NCBI RefSeq assembly: GCF_000426685.1
Contig: NZ_KE384553.1
Location: 266,906 to 330,905 of the forward strand
DNA: 64,000 nucleotides
Origin: Solimonas flava DSM 18980
GTDB lineage: Bacteria; Pseudomonadota; Gammaproteobacteria; Nevskiales; Nevskiaceae
Direction of reading: 5' to 3'
The notes beneath the pieces were generated by a model. The model had not been told where the DNA came from. It searched no databases and saw only the letters and a list, made by a program, of their open reading frames with translations. Positions 1 through 9,053 of this stretch are shown piece by piece. Position numbers and translations under genes: made by a program. Numbering within the stretch: position 1 is the first letter of the stretch; each line of letters opens with the position of its first letter.

Positions 1-6
1 CGCAAA

Positions 7-309
7 GTCGCGCCCTTCACGGGCGCGTGGATCGAAACCTCACCGACATCAAGATGGCCGACTACCGCGGGATGTCGCGCCCTTCACGGGCGCGTGGATC
101 GAAACATCGACTGGCTCTACGCGTTCGGCGCCGAGCAGAACGTCGCGCCCTTCACGGGCGCGTGGATCGAAACTTGAACAGGCCGATGGCGGCCAGCGCG
201 AACGTCACAGTCGCGCCCTTCACGGGCGCGTGGATCGAAACGTCGCCGGCTACTGGGTCGGCAGCGGCAACGCGCCGGTCGCGCCCATCACGGGCGTGTG
301 AATCGAAAC
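7..309 (+). CRISPR. CRISPR array end, type I-C-like repeats
   Basis: Five 32-nt repeats lie at 7-38, 74-105, 142-173, 210-241 and 278-309, separated by spacers of 35, 36, 36 and 36 nt. The repeat begins GTCGCGCCC and ends GTGGATCGAAAC, and contains the 7-bp stem CGCGCCC/GGGCGCG. Length, stem and the GAAAC end fit the type I-C repeat family. The first four copies are identical. The last has three substitutions, as expected of the leader-distal terminal repeat, so the leader and older part of the locus lie left of the window. The last copy can still form the stem through a G-U pair. No cas gene is in the window, so the subtype rests on the repeat alone. Confidence 0.95.
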
Positions 310-458
310 AAGGATATCTCGCCCGGCAAGCGCGGCGTCAATGAAGGTGCGCCCCTACGGTTCGAACGAACGGGCTGTTGATCGATATTGAACCTGCGGC
401 GGCGAATTGCATCCCGCGTAGTCCCGTGTCGGGGGGCAGAAATTAGTAATGCGTCAAT

Positions 459-495
459 AAAAAACCGCGCGAGGCCACAGGCGCTCGCGCGGTTT
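459..495 (-). terminator. Rho-independent terminator of fadD
   Basis: A perfect 12-bp stem (AAACCGCGCGAG at 462-473 with its complement at 484-495) is followed on the minus strand by a run of T residues. It lies just beyond the stop codon of the acyl-CoA ligase gene. Confidence 0.85.
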
Positions 496-511
496 GCATG
501 AAGCGGCCGTC

Positions 512-2194
512 TTACTTGCCGCGCAGTTCCTTGCGCAGCACCTTGCCGACGTTCGATTTCGGCAGTTCAGTCAGGAAGGTGATGTACTTCGGCATCTTGT
601 AGCCGGTCAGGTTCTCGTGGCAGTAGGCGCGCAGTTCGGCTTCCGTGAGGGCGGGGTCCTTCTTCACGACGAAGACCTTCGGCACTTCGCCGGATTTCTC
701 GTCGGGCACGCCGATGCATGCGACTTCGAGTACGCCCGGGTGCTGGGCAACCACGCCTTCGATCTCGTTCGGGTATACGTTGAAACCGGACACCAGGATC
801 ATGTCCTTCTTGCGGTCGACGATGCGCAGGTAGCCGTTCGGTTCGAACACGGCGACGTCGCCGGTCTTCAGCCAGCCGTCCTTGGTGAAGACCTTGGCCG
901 ACTCTTCCGGCTTCTGCCAGTAGCCCTGCATGACCTGCGGACCCTTCACGCAGAGCTCGCCGGGCTGGCCGGGCAGGACTTCGTTTTCTTCCTCGTCGCG
1001 CAGCGAGACCAGCGTCGACGGCAGCGGCACGCCGATCGTGCCGTTCCACTGCGGGACGCTGAGCGGCGAGAAGCTGACCACCGGCGAGCATTCGGTCAGG
1101 CCGTAGCCTTCGGTGAGGCCGACGCCAGTGACCTTCTGCCACTTCTCGGCGACCGCCTGCTGCACGGCGGTGCCTCCGCCGACGGCGAGCTTGAACCTGG
1201 AGAAGTCGAGTTCGGCGAATCCGGGCGCGTGCAGCAGGCCGTTGAACAGCGTGTTGACGCCGGTGATCGCGGTGAAGCCGCTGCGCTTGAGTTCCACGCA
1301 GAAGGCGGCCATGTCGCGCGGGTTGGTGATCAGCACGTTGCGACAGCCGTGGCGCAGGAACAGCAGGCAGTTCACGACCAGCGCGAAGATGTGGTACAGC
1401 GGCAGCGCGGTGATGATGACTTCCTTGCCTTCGTCGAGGAACGGCCCGATCCAGGCGCTGACCTGCTGCACGTTGGCGGTGACGTTGCCGTGCGTCAGCA
1501 CTGCGCCTTTCGAAAGGCCGGTGGTGCCGCCGGTGTACTGCAGGAAGGCGATGTCATCGGGGCCGAGCTGGATGCGCGCGTACGGCTGCGCCCGGCCCTT
1601 GGCCAGCGCTTCGCGGAAGCTCGTAGTGCCGGGAATGCTCCAGGCCGGGACCATCTTCTTGACGCGCTTGACGACGAAATTGACGATCGCGCGCTTCGGG
1701 AACGGCGCCAGGTCGCCGATCTGCGTGGTGATGACGTGCTGGACCGGTGTGTTGGCGATGACCTGCTGCAGCGTCGTGCAGAAGTTCTCGACGATGACGA
1801 TCGCCTTGGCGCCGCTGTCGCGCAGCTGGTGCTCGAGCTCGCGCGGGGTGTAGAGCGGGTTGACGTTGACGACGACCAGCCCGGCGCGCAACACGCCGAA
1901 CAGCGAGACCGGGTACTGCAGCAGATTCGGCATCATCAGCGCGACGCGGTCGCCACGCTGCAGGCCGAGCACGTTCTGCAGGTATGACGCGAAGTCCTGC
2001 GTCAGGCGGTCGAGTTCGGCGAAGCTGAGCGTCTGGCCCATGCATTCGTAGGCGATCTGGTCGCCGAAACGCGCGCAGCTCTGCTCGAACATGGCGACCA
2101 GCGACGGTACCGCGCCGGTGTCGATCGTGCGCGGCACGGTCGGCGGGTATTCCTGAAACCAGACAAATTCGCCCGCCGCTGTCGACGTCGCCAT
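512..2194 (-). CDS. fadD: Long-chain fatty acid-CoA ligase
   Basis: A 560-residue member of the AMP-forming ANL superfamily. It should activate fatty acids to acyl-AMP and then acyl-CoA, feeding beta-oxidation or lipid synthesis at the inner face of the membrane. The phosphate-binding loop [11 protein letters not shown] is at about residues 220-230, the GYGLTEC core motif follows at about 365, and the C-terminal part has the hinge region [19 protein letters not shown]. Length and motif order fit proteobacterial FadD. The gene is followed by a strong terminator and appears monocistronic; the next gene on this strand lies 109 bp upstream. Substrate chain length cannot be read from the sequence. 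Confidence 0.93.
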   Translation of the reverse strand: MATSTAAGEFVWFQEYPPTVPRTIDTGAVPSLVAMFEQSCARFGDQIAYECMGQTLSFAELDRLTQDFASYLQNVLGLQRGDRVALMMPNLLQYPVSLFGVLRAGLVVVNVNPLYTPRELEHQLRDSGAKAIVIVENFCTTLQQVIANTPVQHVITTQIGDLAPFPKRAIVNFVVKRVKKMVPAWSIPGTTSFREALAKGRAQPYARIQLGPDDIAFLQYTGGTTGLSKGAVLTHGNVTANVQQVSAWIGPFLDEGKEVIITALPLYHIFALVVNCLLFLRHGCRNVLITNPRDMAAFCVELKRSGFTAITGVNTLFNGLLHAPGFAELDFSRFKLAVGGGTAVQQAVAEKWQKVTGVGLTEGYGLTECSPVVSFSPLSVPQWNGTIGVPLPSTLVSLRDEEENEVLPGQPGELCVKGPQVMQGYWQKPEESAKVFTKDGWLKTGDVAVFEPNGYLRIVDRKKDMILVSGFNVYPNEIEGVVAQHPGVLEVACIGVPDEKSGEVPKVFVVKKDPALTEAELRAYCHENLTGYKMPKYITFLTELPKSNVGKVLRKELRGK

Positions 2195-2303
2195 GGGTCG
2201 TCCTCTGAAGTTGTGTGCGTGCGGCTGGGGCCGCCTTGTGTATGTATCTGTCAGGCCGCCGCGAACGGTCGCGGCGAAGCCGCGCGGATTATAGGCAGGA
2301 CGT

Positions 2304-3626
2304 TCAATCCCGGCTTTGGCTCTTCAGCCAGCCCTTGACCGAGGTTCCGGCGTGGCGTTCGGCGAAGTCGGCCTCGGCCTCGTCGAGCAGCTTGCGCGCC
2401 GCGGTGGCCAGCGGATCGCTGGACGGCGGCAGGCCGTCGCCGGTGCGGGCCAGGGCCCAGAGACGGGCGAGCGGCACCGCATCGAGGTCGATCGCGGGCG
2501 TCAGCAGCGTGCGCGTGCGGCCGCTTTCGGTCAGCAGGCCCTTGTAGATCAGCTGTTCGACGACGCGGGCCACGTGCTCGGGCTCGGCGCCGAGTTCCAG
2601 CGCCAGTTCTTCCTGGGTGTAGCCGGACTCGCCGGCGACGAAGCGGCGGCCGCTGACGCCCATGATCATCAGCGCCAGGTATTCCATCTGCCGGCCGCTC
2701 AGCAGCGGCGGCATGCGCCGTGGCTTGAGGTGCTCCGGATGCTGGACGTAGAACGCCAGCTGGCAACCGAGCAGCAGGATCATCCAGCCGACATAGATCC
2801 AGATCAGCAGGAAGATCAGGATCGCGAAGCTCGAATAGATGGCGTTGTAGTTGGTCGCGCCGGCGACGAACGAGGCGAACACCACGCTGCCGGTCTGCCA
2901 CAGCACGCCGGCGAAGGTGCCGCCGACCAGCGCCGCCAGCGGCTTGACGCGCGTGTTCGGCACGAAGCTGTAGACGAAGGTGAACAGGCCGATGATCAGC
3001 AGGTACGGCACCAGTTTGCCGAGCAGGTAGATCAGATAGCCGAAGGGCTCGTACTCGCCGAGCAGGGCGATCACCGAGGAATTGAAGATCGACGCGGTGA
3101 TGCCGAGCGCCAGAAACACGAACAGCGGGCCGACCATCAGCACCGCGAAGTAGTCGCCGAGCCGCTGTGCCAGCGGCCGCGGCCGCTCGATGCGCCAGAC
3201 GTAGTTGAAGCTGCTTTCCACTTTCTGGATCAGCGACAGCGCCGACCACAGCAGCGCGAGCACGCCGACGAAGCCGAGCACGCCGACCTTGATGTGCTCG
3301 ATGAATTCGAGAAGCTGCTGGGTCAGCTCCGCGGCCTGCGGGCCGAGCGGCTCGAAGAACTGGGTGAGCAGGGGCTCGATCGCGTCGCGCGCGCCGAAGG
3401 CCTTGAGCACCGAGAACGCCAGCGCCAGCAGCGGCACGATCGACAGCAGCGTGGTGTAGACCAGGCTCATCGCGCGCATCGTCAGCTGGCCTTCGGCGAT
3501 GTCGCGGGCGAGCACGAAGGCGTAGCGGCCGATGCGGATCGAGCGCCGGGGCTGCTCGCCGTGCCCCGCGTGCCAGAGACGGTCGCGCAGGCGCTGGAGG
3601 TGGCGTTTCATGCGCGGAGGATACAC
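2304..3626 (-). CDS. YihY/BrkB family inner-membrane protein with winged-helix tail
   Basis: A 440-residue protein. The first 290 or so residues match the YihY/UPF0761 (BrkB) fold, with about six hydrophobic helices and the typical motif [19 protein letters not shown] near the first helix. Family members were once wrongly called ribonuclease BN; the molecular function is unsettled. This copy is about 150 residues longer than E. coli YihY. The extra C-terminal part (residues 300-390) reads like a winged-helix domain: it has [18 protein letters not shown] followed by a recognition-like helix and a wing. That extension is common in related non-enteric proteobacteria. No obvious operon partner. 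Confidence 0.85.
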   Translation of the reverse strand: MYPPRMKRHLQRLRDRLWHAGHGEQPRRSIRIGRYAFVLARDIAEGQLTMRAMSLVYTTLLSIVPLLALAFSVLKAFGARDAIEPLLTQFFEPLGPQAAELTQQLLEFIEHIKVGVLGFVGVLALLWSALSLIQKVESSFNYVWRIERPRPLAQRLGDYFAVLMVGPLFVFLALGITASIFNSSVIALLGEYEPFGYLIYLLGKLVPYLLIIGLFTFVYSFVPNTRVKPLAALVGGTFAGVLWQTGSVVFASFVAGATNYNAIYSSFAILIFLLIWIYVGWMILLLGCQLAFYVQHPEHLKPRRMPPLLSGRQMEYLALMIMGVSGRRFVAGESGYTQEELALELGAEPEHVARVVEQLIYKGLLTESGRTRTLLTPAIDLDAVPLARLWALARTGDGLPPSSDPLATAARKLLDEAEADFAERHAGTSVKGWLKSQSRD

Positions 3627-3740
3627 AAAGGCCGGTGCCGCTCCGGGCCGCGCCCGCCGTCGGCGCGGGCCTGCCGGGCGCCGTCGGAAGCGGCGGTCCG
3701 GGCCGGCCCCCGCCGTTGGTCGGATCGCCCTGTCAGGCCA

Positions 3741-3768
3741 TTGACATCAAAAGCGGCGCGGATATGCT
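3741..3768 (+). promoter_or_regulatory. Sigma-70-type promoter for the phasin-like gene
   Basis: A perfect TTGACA -35 box (3741-3746) is followed by a 16-nt spacer and TATGCT as -10 box (3763-3768). This is the best-matching promoter I see in the window. Transcription would start near 3775, about 80 nt before the phasin start codon and just ahead of the palindrome at 3781-3797. Confidence 0.7.
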
Positions 3769-3780
3769 GTGCTGCAGCAT

Positions 3781-3797
3781 TTGTTGCATTGCAACAA
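3781..3797. promoter_or_regulatory. Palindromic operator, candidate PhaR site
   Basis: The sequence TTGTTGCA-T-TGCAACAA is a perfect inverted repeat with 8-bp arms. It sits immediately downstream of the predicted transcription start, a position suited to repression. PhaR, the polyhydroxyalkanoate-responsive repressor of phasin genes, is known to bind TGC-containing inverted repeats, so PhaR is the natural candidate. The regulator assignment is inference. Confidence 0.5.
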
Positions 3798-3856
3798 GGG
3801 CGGGGCGGAGCTCCTCGGGGCCGTTATCTTTGAGAACAGATTGGAGTGCAGCAGCA

Positions 3857-4324
3857 ATGAGCGTTGAAGCGATCGTGAACGATGTGAAGACCCGTGCCGA
3901 CGTCGTCGTCACCCGTGGCCAGGAAGCGCTTGAGGCCGGTGTGAAGACGCTGAAGACCGCGAACGGCATCGTCGTCGAGGGCGTGCAGGAGCTGGTGCAG
4001 ACCAACGTCAGCGCCGGCAAGGAACTGTCGACGCTCGTGCAGGCCAGCGTGAGCAAGGCCAAGACCGACGGACTCAAGGCCGTTGCCAGCAATCCAGTCG
4101 CCTACCTGCCGGAAGGCAAGTCCACGGTGCTCGGCGCCTACAACGATTCGCTGAAGATCGTCAGCAAGACCGGCGACGAGCTGGCCAAGACGCTGAAGAG
4201 CGGCGTCGAGACGATCAGCGCCAAGATCCAGGGCCAGGCGCCGGTTGTCGCCAAGGCCAAGAAGACGGCGACCAAGACGGTCGCCAAGGCCAAGAAGGCG
4301 ACCAAGAAGGTCGCTGCGGCCTGA
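3857..4324 (+). CDS. Phasin-like granule-associated protein
   Basis: A 155-residue, largely helical, cysteine-free protein. The start ATG at 3857 follows a GGAG ribosome-binding site; the frame is open further upstream, but the promoter lies inside that extension. Residues 1-125 form long amphipathic helices (VKTRADVVVTRGQEALEAG and similar), as in phasins, which coat polyhydroxyalkanoate granules. The last 25 residues are a Lys/Ala repeat (AKKTATKTVAKAKKATKK) resembling a histone-H1-like tail, which in some phasin-like proteins binds DNA. A PhaR-like palindrome in the promoter supports the phasin call. No PHA synthase gene is in the window. A purely nucleoid-associated role is the main alternative. 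Confidence 0.6.
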   Translation: MSVEAIVNDVKTRADVVVTRGQEALEAGVKTLKTANGIVVEGVQELVQTNVSAGKELSTLVQASVSKAKTDGLKAVASNPVAYLPEGKSTVLGAYNDSLKIVSKTGDELAKTLKSGVETISAKIQGQAPVVAKAKKTATKTVAKAKKATKKVAAA

Positions 4325-4389
4325 TGCACGGGCGGCGCCTGCGGGCGCCGCCGCCACGACTGCCGCGATCAGCGGCGGCGGGCTACGGA

Positions 4390-4415
4390 GGGGTCGGGGC
4401 AACCCGGCCCCTTTT
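4390..4415 (+). terminator. Terminator of the phasin-like gene
   Basis: A 9-bp stem (GGGGTCGGG at 4390-4398 with CCCGGCCCC at 4403-4411, one G-T pair) and a CAA-containing loop are followed by TTTT. It lies 66 bp after the stop codon. Confidence 0.75.
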
Positions 4416-4470
4416 GCGTTTCCGGCCGGCGCCGATGCCGGCCGCCCATCCAGCCTCACGGAGATCGAGC

Positions 4471-4734
4471 ATGCATGCCTTCCTTGATCTCGACCGCGTG
4501 CTCGGCGGCGTCGCGCTGCTGGCGCTGCACGAGACCGACGCGCTGCACGGACACGCCAGCGCGCTGTGCGAGCGCGTGATCATCGCCCGGCAGGCGCGCA
4601 GCTGGCGGCAGCTGCTGCGCGAGCAGCGCGCGCTGCAGGCCCGCACGCGCCGCCGCTTCCGCGACGATCACGCGATCCGCATCGAGCTGTGGCAGGGCCT
4701 GCTGCGCGATCTGCAGCCGCGCCGTCGCCGCTGA
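4471..4734 (+). CDS. Small hypothetical protein
   Basis: An 87-residue, Arg/Leu-rich, probably helical protein I do not recognise. The frame is open from 4324, but that stretch includes the phasin terminator. The ATG at 4471, preceded by ACGGAGATCGAGC with a GGAG ribosome-binding site, is therefore the better start. There is no signal peptide or membrane segment. The protein ends in a run of Arg residues and its stop lies 5 bp from the end of the convergent flavoprotein gene. It could be expressed by read-through from the phasin gene. Confidence 0.45.
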   Translation: MHAFLDLDRVLGGVALLALHETDALHGHASALCERVIIARQARSWRQLLREQRALQARTRRRFRDDHAIRIELWQGLLRDLQPRRRR

Positions 4735-4738
4735 GCCC

Positions 4739-6034
4739 TCAGGATGCCGCGCGGCGATCGAGCTGCGCCGGCGCGATGTGCTCCAGCAGGTATTCGGCGT
4801 CGCGGCCGACGTCGGCGAAGCGGCCCGAGCCCCAGGTGTTCTGCCACGGCAAGCCGAGGAAATAGAGGCCGTCGACGCCGGTCACGCCGCGCCGTTGCAC
4901 CGGCCGGCCGCGGCCGTCGAACAGCGGCGCCTCGATCCAGCGATAGTCGGCGGCGAAGCCGATCGCCCAGATCACCGTCGTGATGCCGGCGGCCTGCAGG
5001 TCCAGCGATGTCGGCTCCGTGTCCGGCTCCCAGACCGGCACGTACGGCGCTTCGGCCGGCGCCTCGATGCCGCGCGCGGCGATGTACTGGTCGATGCTGG
5101 CGCGGATCGCCAGGTAGCTGGCGTCGGCCTGGTCGAGGTTGTGCTTGAGGTCGGCGATGAAGCGGACCTCGATCCGCTCGCCGTCGCGGTGGATCTCGTC
5201 GAAGCGGCCGTACAGCTGCATGCCCTCGCGCGCGAAGCGGCGCAGGTCGATCTCGCGGCCGCCGTCGCGGCCGGTGAGATAGTGATTGGTCTTCTCGCGC
5301 ACCGTTTCCTTCTGCGGGTGCTGCTCGTAGGCGATGTCGTAGTAGCCGGACTCGGTCAGCCAGTCGGTGACTTCCTTGCCGCGGTAGACGCGCGGCGAGC
5401 GCGGTGCGGTGCCGACCGCCAGATGCACCTGGCGGCCGGCGAGGTGCAGGTCCTCGGCGATCTGGCAGCCCGACTGCCCGGTGCCGACGACCAGCACCGC
5501 GCCCGCGGGCAGCGAATGCGGATTGCGGTAGTTCGACGAATGCAGCTGCAGCACCGGGGCCGGCAGGCGCTCGGCGCTGCGCGGCACGATCGGCGTGTGA
5601 TAGCCGCCGGTCGCGATCACGACCTGGCCGGCGATCCAGTCGCCGCTCGTGGTCTTCAGCTCGAAGCCGCCGTCGTCGAGCGGCCGCAGCCGCGTGACGC
5701 TGGTGCCCTCGCACAGCGGCGGCGCGAACGAGGCGGCGTAGCCTTCGAGGTAGGCGACGATCTCGTCCTTGAGCATGAAGCCGTGCGGATCGCGGCCGGC
5801 GTACGGCCAGCCGGGCAGGCGGCACTGCCAGTTCGGCGTCACCAGGCAGAACGAATCCCAGCGTGCCTCGCGCCATTCGTGCGCGACGCGATGGCGCTCG
5901 AAGACGATGTGCTCGATGCCGCGCCGCTGGAGCAGCCAGCTCATGGCGAGTCCGGCCTGGCCGCCGCCGACGATGGCGACCGGCACGCGGCGGGCGGTGA
6001 CGGGATGCAGCGGGGTGGTCTTGCTCGGGATCAT
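4739..6034 (-). CDS. Flavin-dependent oxidoreductase of the Nit1C cluster (MSMEG_0569 family)
   Basis: A 431-residue flavoprotein monooxygenase-like enzyme. The N-terminal FAD Rossmann motif VAIVGGGQAGLAMSW is at about residues 18-32, and a second dinucleotide fold with VLVVGTGQSGCQIAEDL (about residues 160-180) should bind NADPH. The order fits the class B monooxygenase/TrkA-like family seen as the last gene of Nit1C clusters. Its start overlaps the stop of the preceding gene by 4 nt (ATGA), so translation is probably coupled. Substrate is unknown; in this cluster it presumably oxidises a nitrile-pathway intermediate. Confidence 0.85.
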   Translation of the reverse strand: MIPSKTTPLHPVTARRVPVAIVGGGQAGLAMSWLLQRRGIEHIVFERHRVAHEWREARWDSFCLVTPNWQCRLPGWPYAGRDPHGFMLKDEIVAYLEGYAASFAPPLCEGTSVTRLRPLDDGGFELKTTSGDWIAGQVVIATGGYHTPIVPRSAERLPAPVLQLHSSNYRNPHSLPAGAVLVVGTGQSGCQIAEDLHLAGRQVHLAVGTAPRSPRVYRGKEVTDWLTESGYYDIAYEQHPQKETVREKTNHYLTGRDGGREIDLRRFAREGMQLYGRFDEIHRDGERIEVRFIADLKHNLDQADASYLAIRASIDQYIAARGIEAPAEAPYVPVWEPDTEPTSLDLQAAGITTVIWAIGFAADYRWIEAPLFDGRGRPVQRRGVTGVDGLYFLGLPWQNTWGSGRFADVGRDAEYLLEHIAPAQLDRRAAS

Positions 6035-6315
6035 TCGTAGGACTCGACGGTGACGGTGGCGTGCGGGTCGCCGGCGTAGCGCGCGGCGGCCTGTTCGATT
6101 TCGCGGATCTGCAGCGCGGCGTGCGCGCAGCCGAAGCCGTACTTCTGCGCGACGCGCAGGCTGGCGTGTTCGAGTGCGGCGCGACTGCGCGCGACGAACT
6201 CCTGCAGCGGATAGGCGTGGCCGAGCACGAAGGCCTCGCGGATCGTGCTCGACGGCGAGTAGCAGAGCGTCGACGAGGCGTCGGGCCAGCGCACGCGGAA
6301 CTGCACTTCAGGCAT
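6031..6315 (-). CDS. Nitrogen-starvation response protein, MSMEG_0570 family
   Basis: A 94-residue protein starting MPEVQFRVRWPD, with CYSPSSTIREAF and a later helix around YGFGCAHAALQIREIE. These features match the small MSMEG_0570 family that occurs only with the Nit1C nitrilase cluster. It overlaps the AIR-synthase-like gene by 8 nt upstream and the flavoprotein gene by 4 nt downstream. No catalytic motif is evident; function in the family is not established. Confidence 0.8.
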   Translation of the reverse strand: MPEVQFRVRWPDASSTLCYSPSSTIREAFVLGHAYPLQEFVARSRAALEHASLRVAQKYGFGCAHAALQIREIEQAAARYAGDPHATVTVESYE

Positions 6316-7330
6316 GAACGGTCTCCGGAACGGGGGATACGGCGGCGGCCGGGCCGCAGCCGGTCAGCGGCTGCGCGGCGAAGTCCCAGGCCAGGCGCGT
6401 CTCGCCGTACGCGCGCAGCTGCAGGCGGCGCGTGCCGTCGCAGGCGCCGACGGCGGCGCAGGCCAGATCGCGCGCGTGAAAGCGGGCGCTCACCGCGGCG
6501 ACGTGTTCGGGCGCGACCGCGAGCACGTAGCCGTAGCTGGGAAAGGTCTGCAGCAGCCAGCGCGCGAGCGGCGCCTGCGGCGGTCGCGGTACGCGGCGCA
6601 CGTCGAGCGTCGCGCCGACGCCGGAGCATTCGAGCAGCATCAGCAGCGTGCCGATCACGCCGGCCTGGCTGATGTCCTTGGCGGCGTGGCACAGGCCGTC
6701 CTCGGCGAGCGCGGGCAGCAGTTCGAGATCGGCGCGCAGCCGCGCCGGCGGCGCGGTGGTGGCCGCGTTCCAGTGCGGGAACGGCTCGCGGTACGCGCCG
6801 CGCAGGTCGACGGCGACCAGCAGGGCGTCGCCGGGCCGCGCGTCGAAGCTGGTCAGCAGCCGGTTCGCGCGACCGATGATGGCGACCGACAGCTGCTCCT
6901 GTGCGGCGCTCGCGCTGCTGTGGCCGCCGACTACCGGCACGCCGAACGCGCGCGCGGCCGCGGCCATGCCGTCGAGGATCTCGCGCAGATGGCCGCTGTC
7001 GCGGCCCCAGACGGCGTCGACGACGGCGAGCGGGCGGCCGCCCATCGCGGCGATGTCGGCGACGTTGACCATCACGCCGCACCAGCCGGCGAACCACGGA
7101 TCGCGGGCGACGAAATCGTTGAGGAAGCCTTCGATCGCGAACAGCAGATGGCCGTCGCCGTCGGGCAGGGCCGCGCAGTCGTCGCCGACCGGCACCGCGG
7201 CGCGCGGATCGGCGATGCCGAGCGCGGCGACCGCGCCGGCGATGTCGCGCTTGGCGGCGACGCCGCGGCTCGCGTGCAGGCCGGCGACCAGCGCGTCGAG
7301 TGCGCTTTGCGGACGGGTGTCGTCGATCAT
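6308..7330 (-). CDS. AIR synthase-like protein of the Nit1C cluster (Sll0787 family)
   Basis: A 340-residue PurM/ThiL-type ATP-binding protein. The N-terminal half carries GDDCAALPDGDGHLLFAIEG (about residues 48-67) and VNVADIAAMGGRP (about residues 88-100), the Asp-rich nucleotide- and metal-binding loops of this fold. The C-terminal half keeps the AIRS_C layout with DISQAGVIGTLLMLLE. Family members sit next to the GNAT gene in Nit1C clusters, and here the two overlap by 4 nt. It probably phosphorylates or condenses a pathway intermediate with ATP, but the substrate is not known. It is not the purine-pathway PurM. Confidence 0.85.
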   Translation of the reverse strand: MIDDTRPQSALDALVAGLHASRGVAAKRDIAGAVAALGIADPRAAVPVGDDCAALPDGDGHLLFAIEGFLNDFVARDPWFAGWCGVMVNVADIAAMGGRPLAVVDAVWGRDSGHLREILDGMAAAARAFGVPVVGGHSSASAAQEQLSVAIIGRANRLLTSFDARPGDALLVAVDLRGAYREPFPHWNAATTAPPARLRADLELLPALAEDGLCHAAKDISQAGVIGTLLMLLECSGVGATLDVRRVPRPPQAPLARWLLQTFPSYGYVLAVAPEHVAAVSARFHARDLACAAVGACDGTRRLQLRAYGETRLAWDFAAQPLTGCGPAAAVSPVPETVHA

Positions 7331-7905
7331 GCCGCCGCCCTCGTCGCCGTGTAGAACGCCAGCTCGTCGCTATGGCGCGGCGGGTAGTGCGCGAGCTGGG
7401 CCTGCATCAGCACGTGCGGCCGGCCCTGTACTTCGATCGCTGCCAGCGCCGTCCAGTGCAGACGCTCGAACAGCCTGACGTTCTGAACCTGCACCTGGGC
7501 GAGAAAGCGCGTGCAGCCGCGCGCGTGCGCGGTGCCGACCGCGTGCGCGATCAGCTCGCTGCCGAGCCAGGCGCTGCGCCGGTACTCGGGCAGCACGGCG
7601 AGCCGCGAGCCCTGCCAGAGGCCGGGTTCGGCCTGCGCCGCCGGCTGGTGGATGCGCACCGTGCCGACCACGCATTCGCCGATGCCGGCGATGCAGGTGA
7701 TCGCCGCGATCGGCAGCGCGCGCGCGTCGATCGCATCGCGGTCGTCGCCGTCGAAAAGACCCTGCTCGACGCAGAACACCTGGCGGCGCAGCGCCGCGCA
7801 GGCCTGCTGTTCCCACGACGCCTGCGCGTGCTTGAGGCGGAATTCGCCGGGCACGAAGGCACTGGCGACGGCGCCGGCCTCGCCGCTCTCCAGGGCGGTG
7901 CGCAT
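7327..7905 (-). CDS. GNAT N-acetyltransferase of the Nit1C cluster (MSMEG_0567/Sll0786 family)
   Basis: A 192-residue GNAT-fold protein. The frame is open far upstream but overlaps the radical SAM gene there; the ATG at 7905, 8 bp after the radical SAM stop, gives the family-size protein. The acetyl-CoA-binding region is GSRLAVLPEYRRSAWLGSEL (about residues 99-118), where the usual RxxGxG/A loop is degenerate. The N-terminal part with LRRQVFCVEQGLFDGDDRD is typical of this subfamily. It lies between the radical SAM and AIR-synthase-like genes, as in other Nit1C clusters. Confidence 0.82.
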   Translation of the reverse strand: MRTALESGEAGAVASAFVPGEFRLKHAQASWEQQACAALRRQVFCVEQGLFDGDDRDAIDARALPIAAITCIAGIGECVVGTVRIHQPAAQAEPGLWQGSRLAVLPEYRRSAWLGSELIAHAVGTAHARGCTRFLAQVQVQNVRLFERLHWTALAAIEVQGRPHVLMQAQLAHYPPRHSDELAFYTATRAAA

Positions 7906-7913
7906 GACGCGGC

Positions 7914-9053
7914 TCACGCGGCGCGCGCGGCCGGCGCCGCGTCCGTTTCGTAGGCGGCGAGCGAGGAGCAGGCGCCGCATTTGCCGCAGCCCGCCTTGAT
8001 GTCGCGCGAGCGCAGGCCGGCGTCGACCAGCAGGCGGCCGAGCGGCGCCAGCAGCTCGCGCATGAACGCCGGATCGGGTGCCGGGTGACGTTCGAGCGGC
8101 GTGCCGGAGATCGGCACGAACGGCACCACGAACGGATAGACGCCGAGGCCGACCAGCGTCTCGCACATCGCCAGGATCGCCTCGCGCGTGTCGCCGAGGC
8201 CGGCGAGGATGTAGGTGCTGACCTGGCCGCGGCCGAACACGCGCACGGCTGCGGCGAAGGCTTCGAGGTACTGCGCGATGCCGACCTCGGTCTTGCCCGG
8301 CATGATGCGCGCGCGCACCGCCGGCGTGACCGCTTCGAGATGCATGCCGAGGCTGTCGACGCCGGCGTCGCGGAGCCGCGCGAACCAGGCCGGATCGTCC
8401 GGCGGCTCGCATTGCGCCTGGATCGGCAGCGTCGGCAGCGCCGCCCTGACGGCGCGCGCGCTGTCGACCAGCAGCGCGGCGCCGCGGTCGGTGAAGTTCG
8501 GCGTGCCGGTCGTCATCACCATGTGGCGGACGCCGTCGAGCGCCACCGCGGCGCGCGCGACTTCGGCGAGCTGTTCCGGCGTCTTGCGATTGATCGTGCG
8601 GCCGTGCGCGAGCGATTCGCCGATCGCGCAGAACTGGCACGAGGTCTCGCGCCGGCCGTAGCGGATGCAGGTCTGCAGCACGGTCGTCGCCAGCACGTCG
8701 CTGCCGTGCAGCTGCGCGATCTTCCAGTACGGCGTGCCGTCGGCGGTCTGCTGCTGATAGAAGCGCGGCTGTTTCGGAAAGCTGATCGTCGCCACGGCCA
8801 GGCCGTCGCGGCGCAGCGCGGCGGCGCCGTCGCCGGACGGGGCCTCGGCGACGTAGGGCGAGGCCGCGGCGCCGCCGGTATGCACCGGCACCATGAAGGT
8901 CCGGCCGTCGATCGTCACCGCTTTGTGGTCCGAGGGGCCGGCGCCGCCGCGGCGGCTCGGCGCGCCGGCCGATTCGTCAACCAGCCGCAAGCCGCGCGAC
9001 TGCAGGTCGGTGATCAGCTGCTGGTTCGTCTGGGCGGGCGTCATCGCAGGCAC
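7914..9053 (-). CDS. Radical SAM protein of the Nit1C cluster (MSMEG_0568 family)
   Basis: A 379-residue radical SAM enzyme. The cluster cysteines appear as C129, C139 and C142 (in [12 protein letters not shown]), the unusual spacing of the MSMEG_0568/Sll0785 family. [21 protein letters not shown] belongs to the TIM-barrel core. A C-terminal CGKCGAC motif (about 356-362) could hold an auxiliary cluster. The reaction is unknown in this family. The start overlaps the end of the nitrilase gene by 77 nt, or by 68 nt if the second ATG (residue 4) is used. That is a long overlap for a cluster whose other junctions are 4-8 nt. Confidence 0.88.
   Translation of the reverse strand: MPAMTPAQTNQQLITDLQSRGLRLVDESAGAPSRRGGAGPSDHKAVTIDGRTFMVPVHTGGAAASPYVAEAPSGDGAAALRRDGLAVATISFPKQPRFYQQQTADGTPYWKIAQLHGSDVLATTVLQTCIRYGRRETSCQFCAIGESLAHGRTINRKTPEQLAEVARAAVALDGVRHMVMTTGTPNFTDRGAALLVDSARAVRAALPTLPIQAQCEPPDDPAWFARLRDAGVDSLGMHLEAVTPAVRARIMPGKTEVGIAQYLEAFAAAVRVFGRGQVSTYILAGLGDTREAILAMCETLVGLGVYPFVVPFVPISGTPLERHPAPDPAFMRELLAPLGRLLVDAGLRSRDIKAGCGKCGACSSLAAYETDAAPAARAA

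Noticed and set aside
27-344. A 105-codon open frame over the CRISPR array
   Set aside because: It is made of the repeats and spacers themselves; translation repeats the palindromic unit and no gene is expected.
340-380. GGTTCGAA sequence resembling a tRNA T-loop near 359
   Set aside because: No cloverleaf can be built around it.
494-1987. Long plus-strand frame opposite fadD
   Set aside because: Antisense shadow in high-GC DNA; the minus-strand frame has all ANL-superfamily motifs.
3635-3856. Upstream extension of the phasin-like gene
   Set aside because: It contains the promoter and palindrome and has no ribosome-binding site; the ATG at 3857 has one.
4324-4470. Longer start for the 87-residue protein
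   Set aside because: The extension covers the phasin terminator and reads as Arg/Pro-rich noise.
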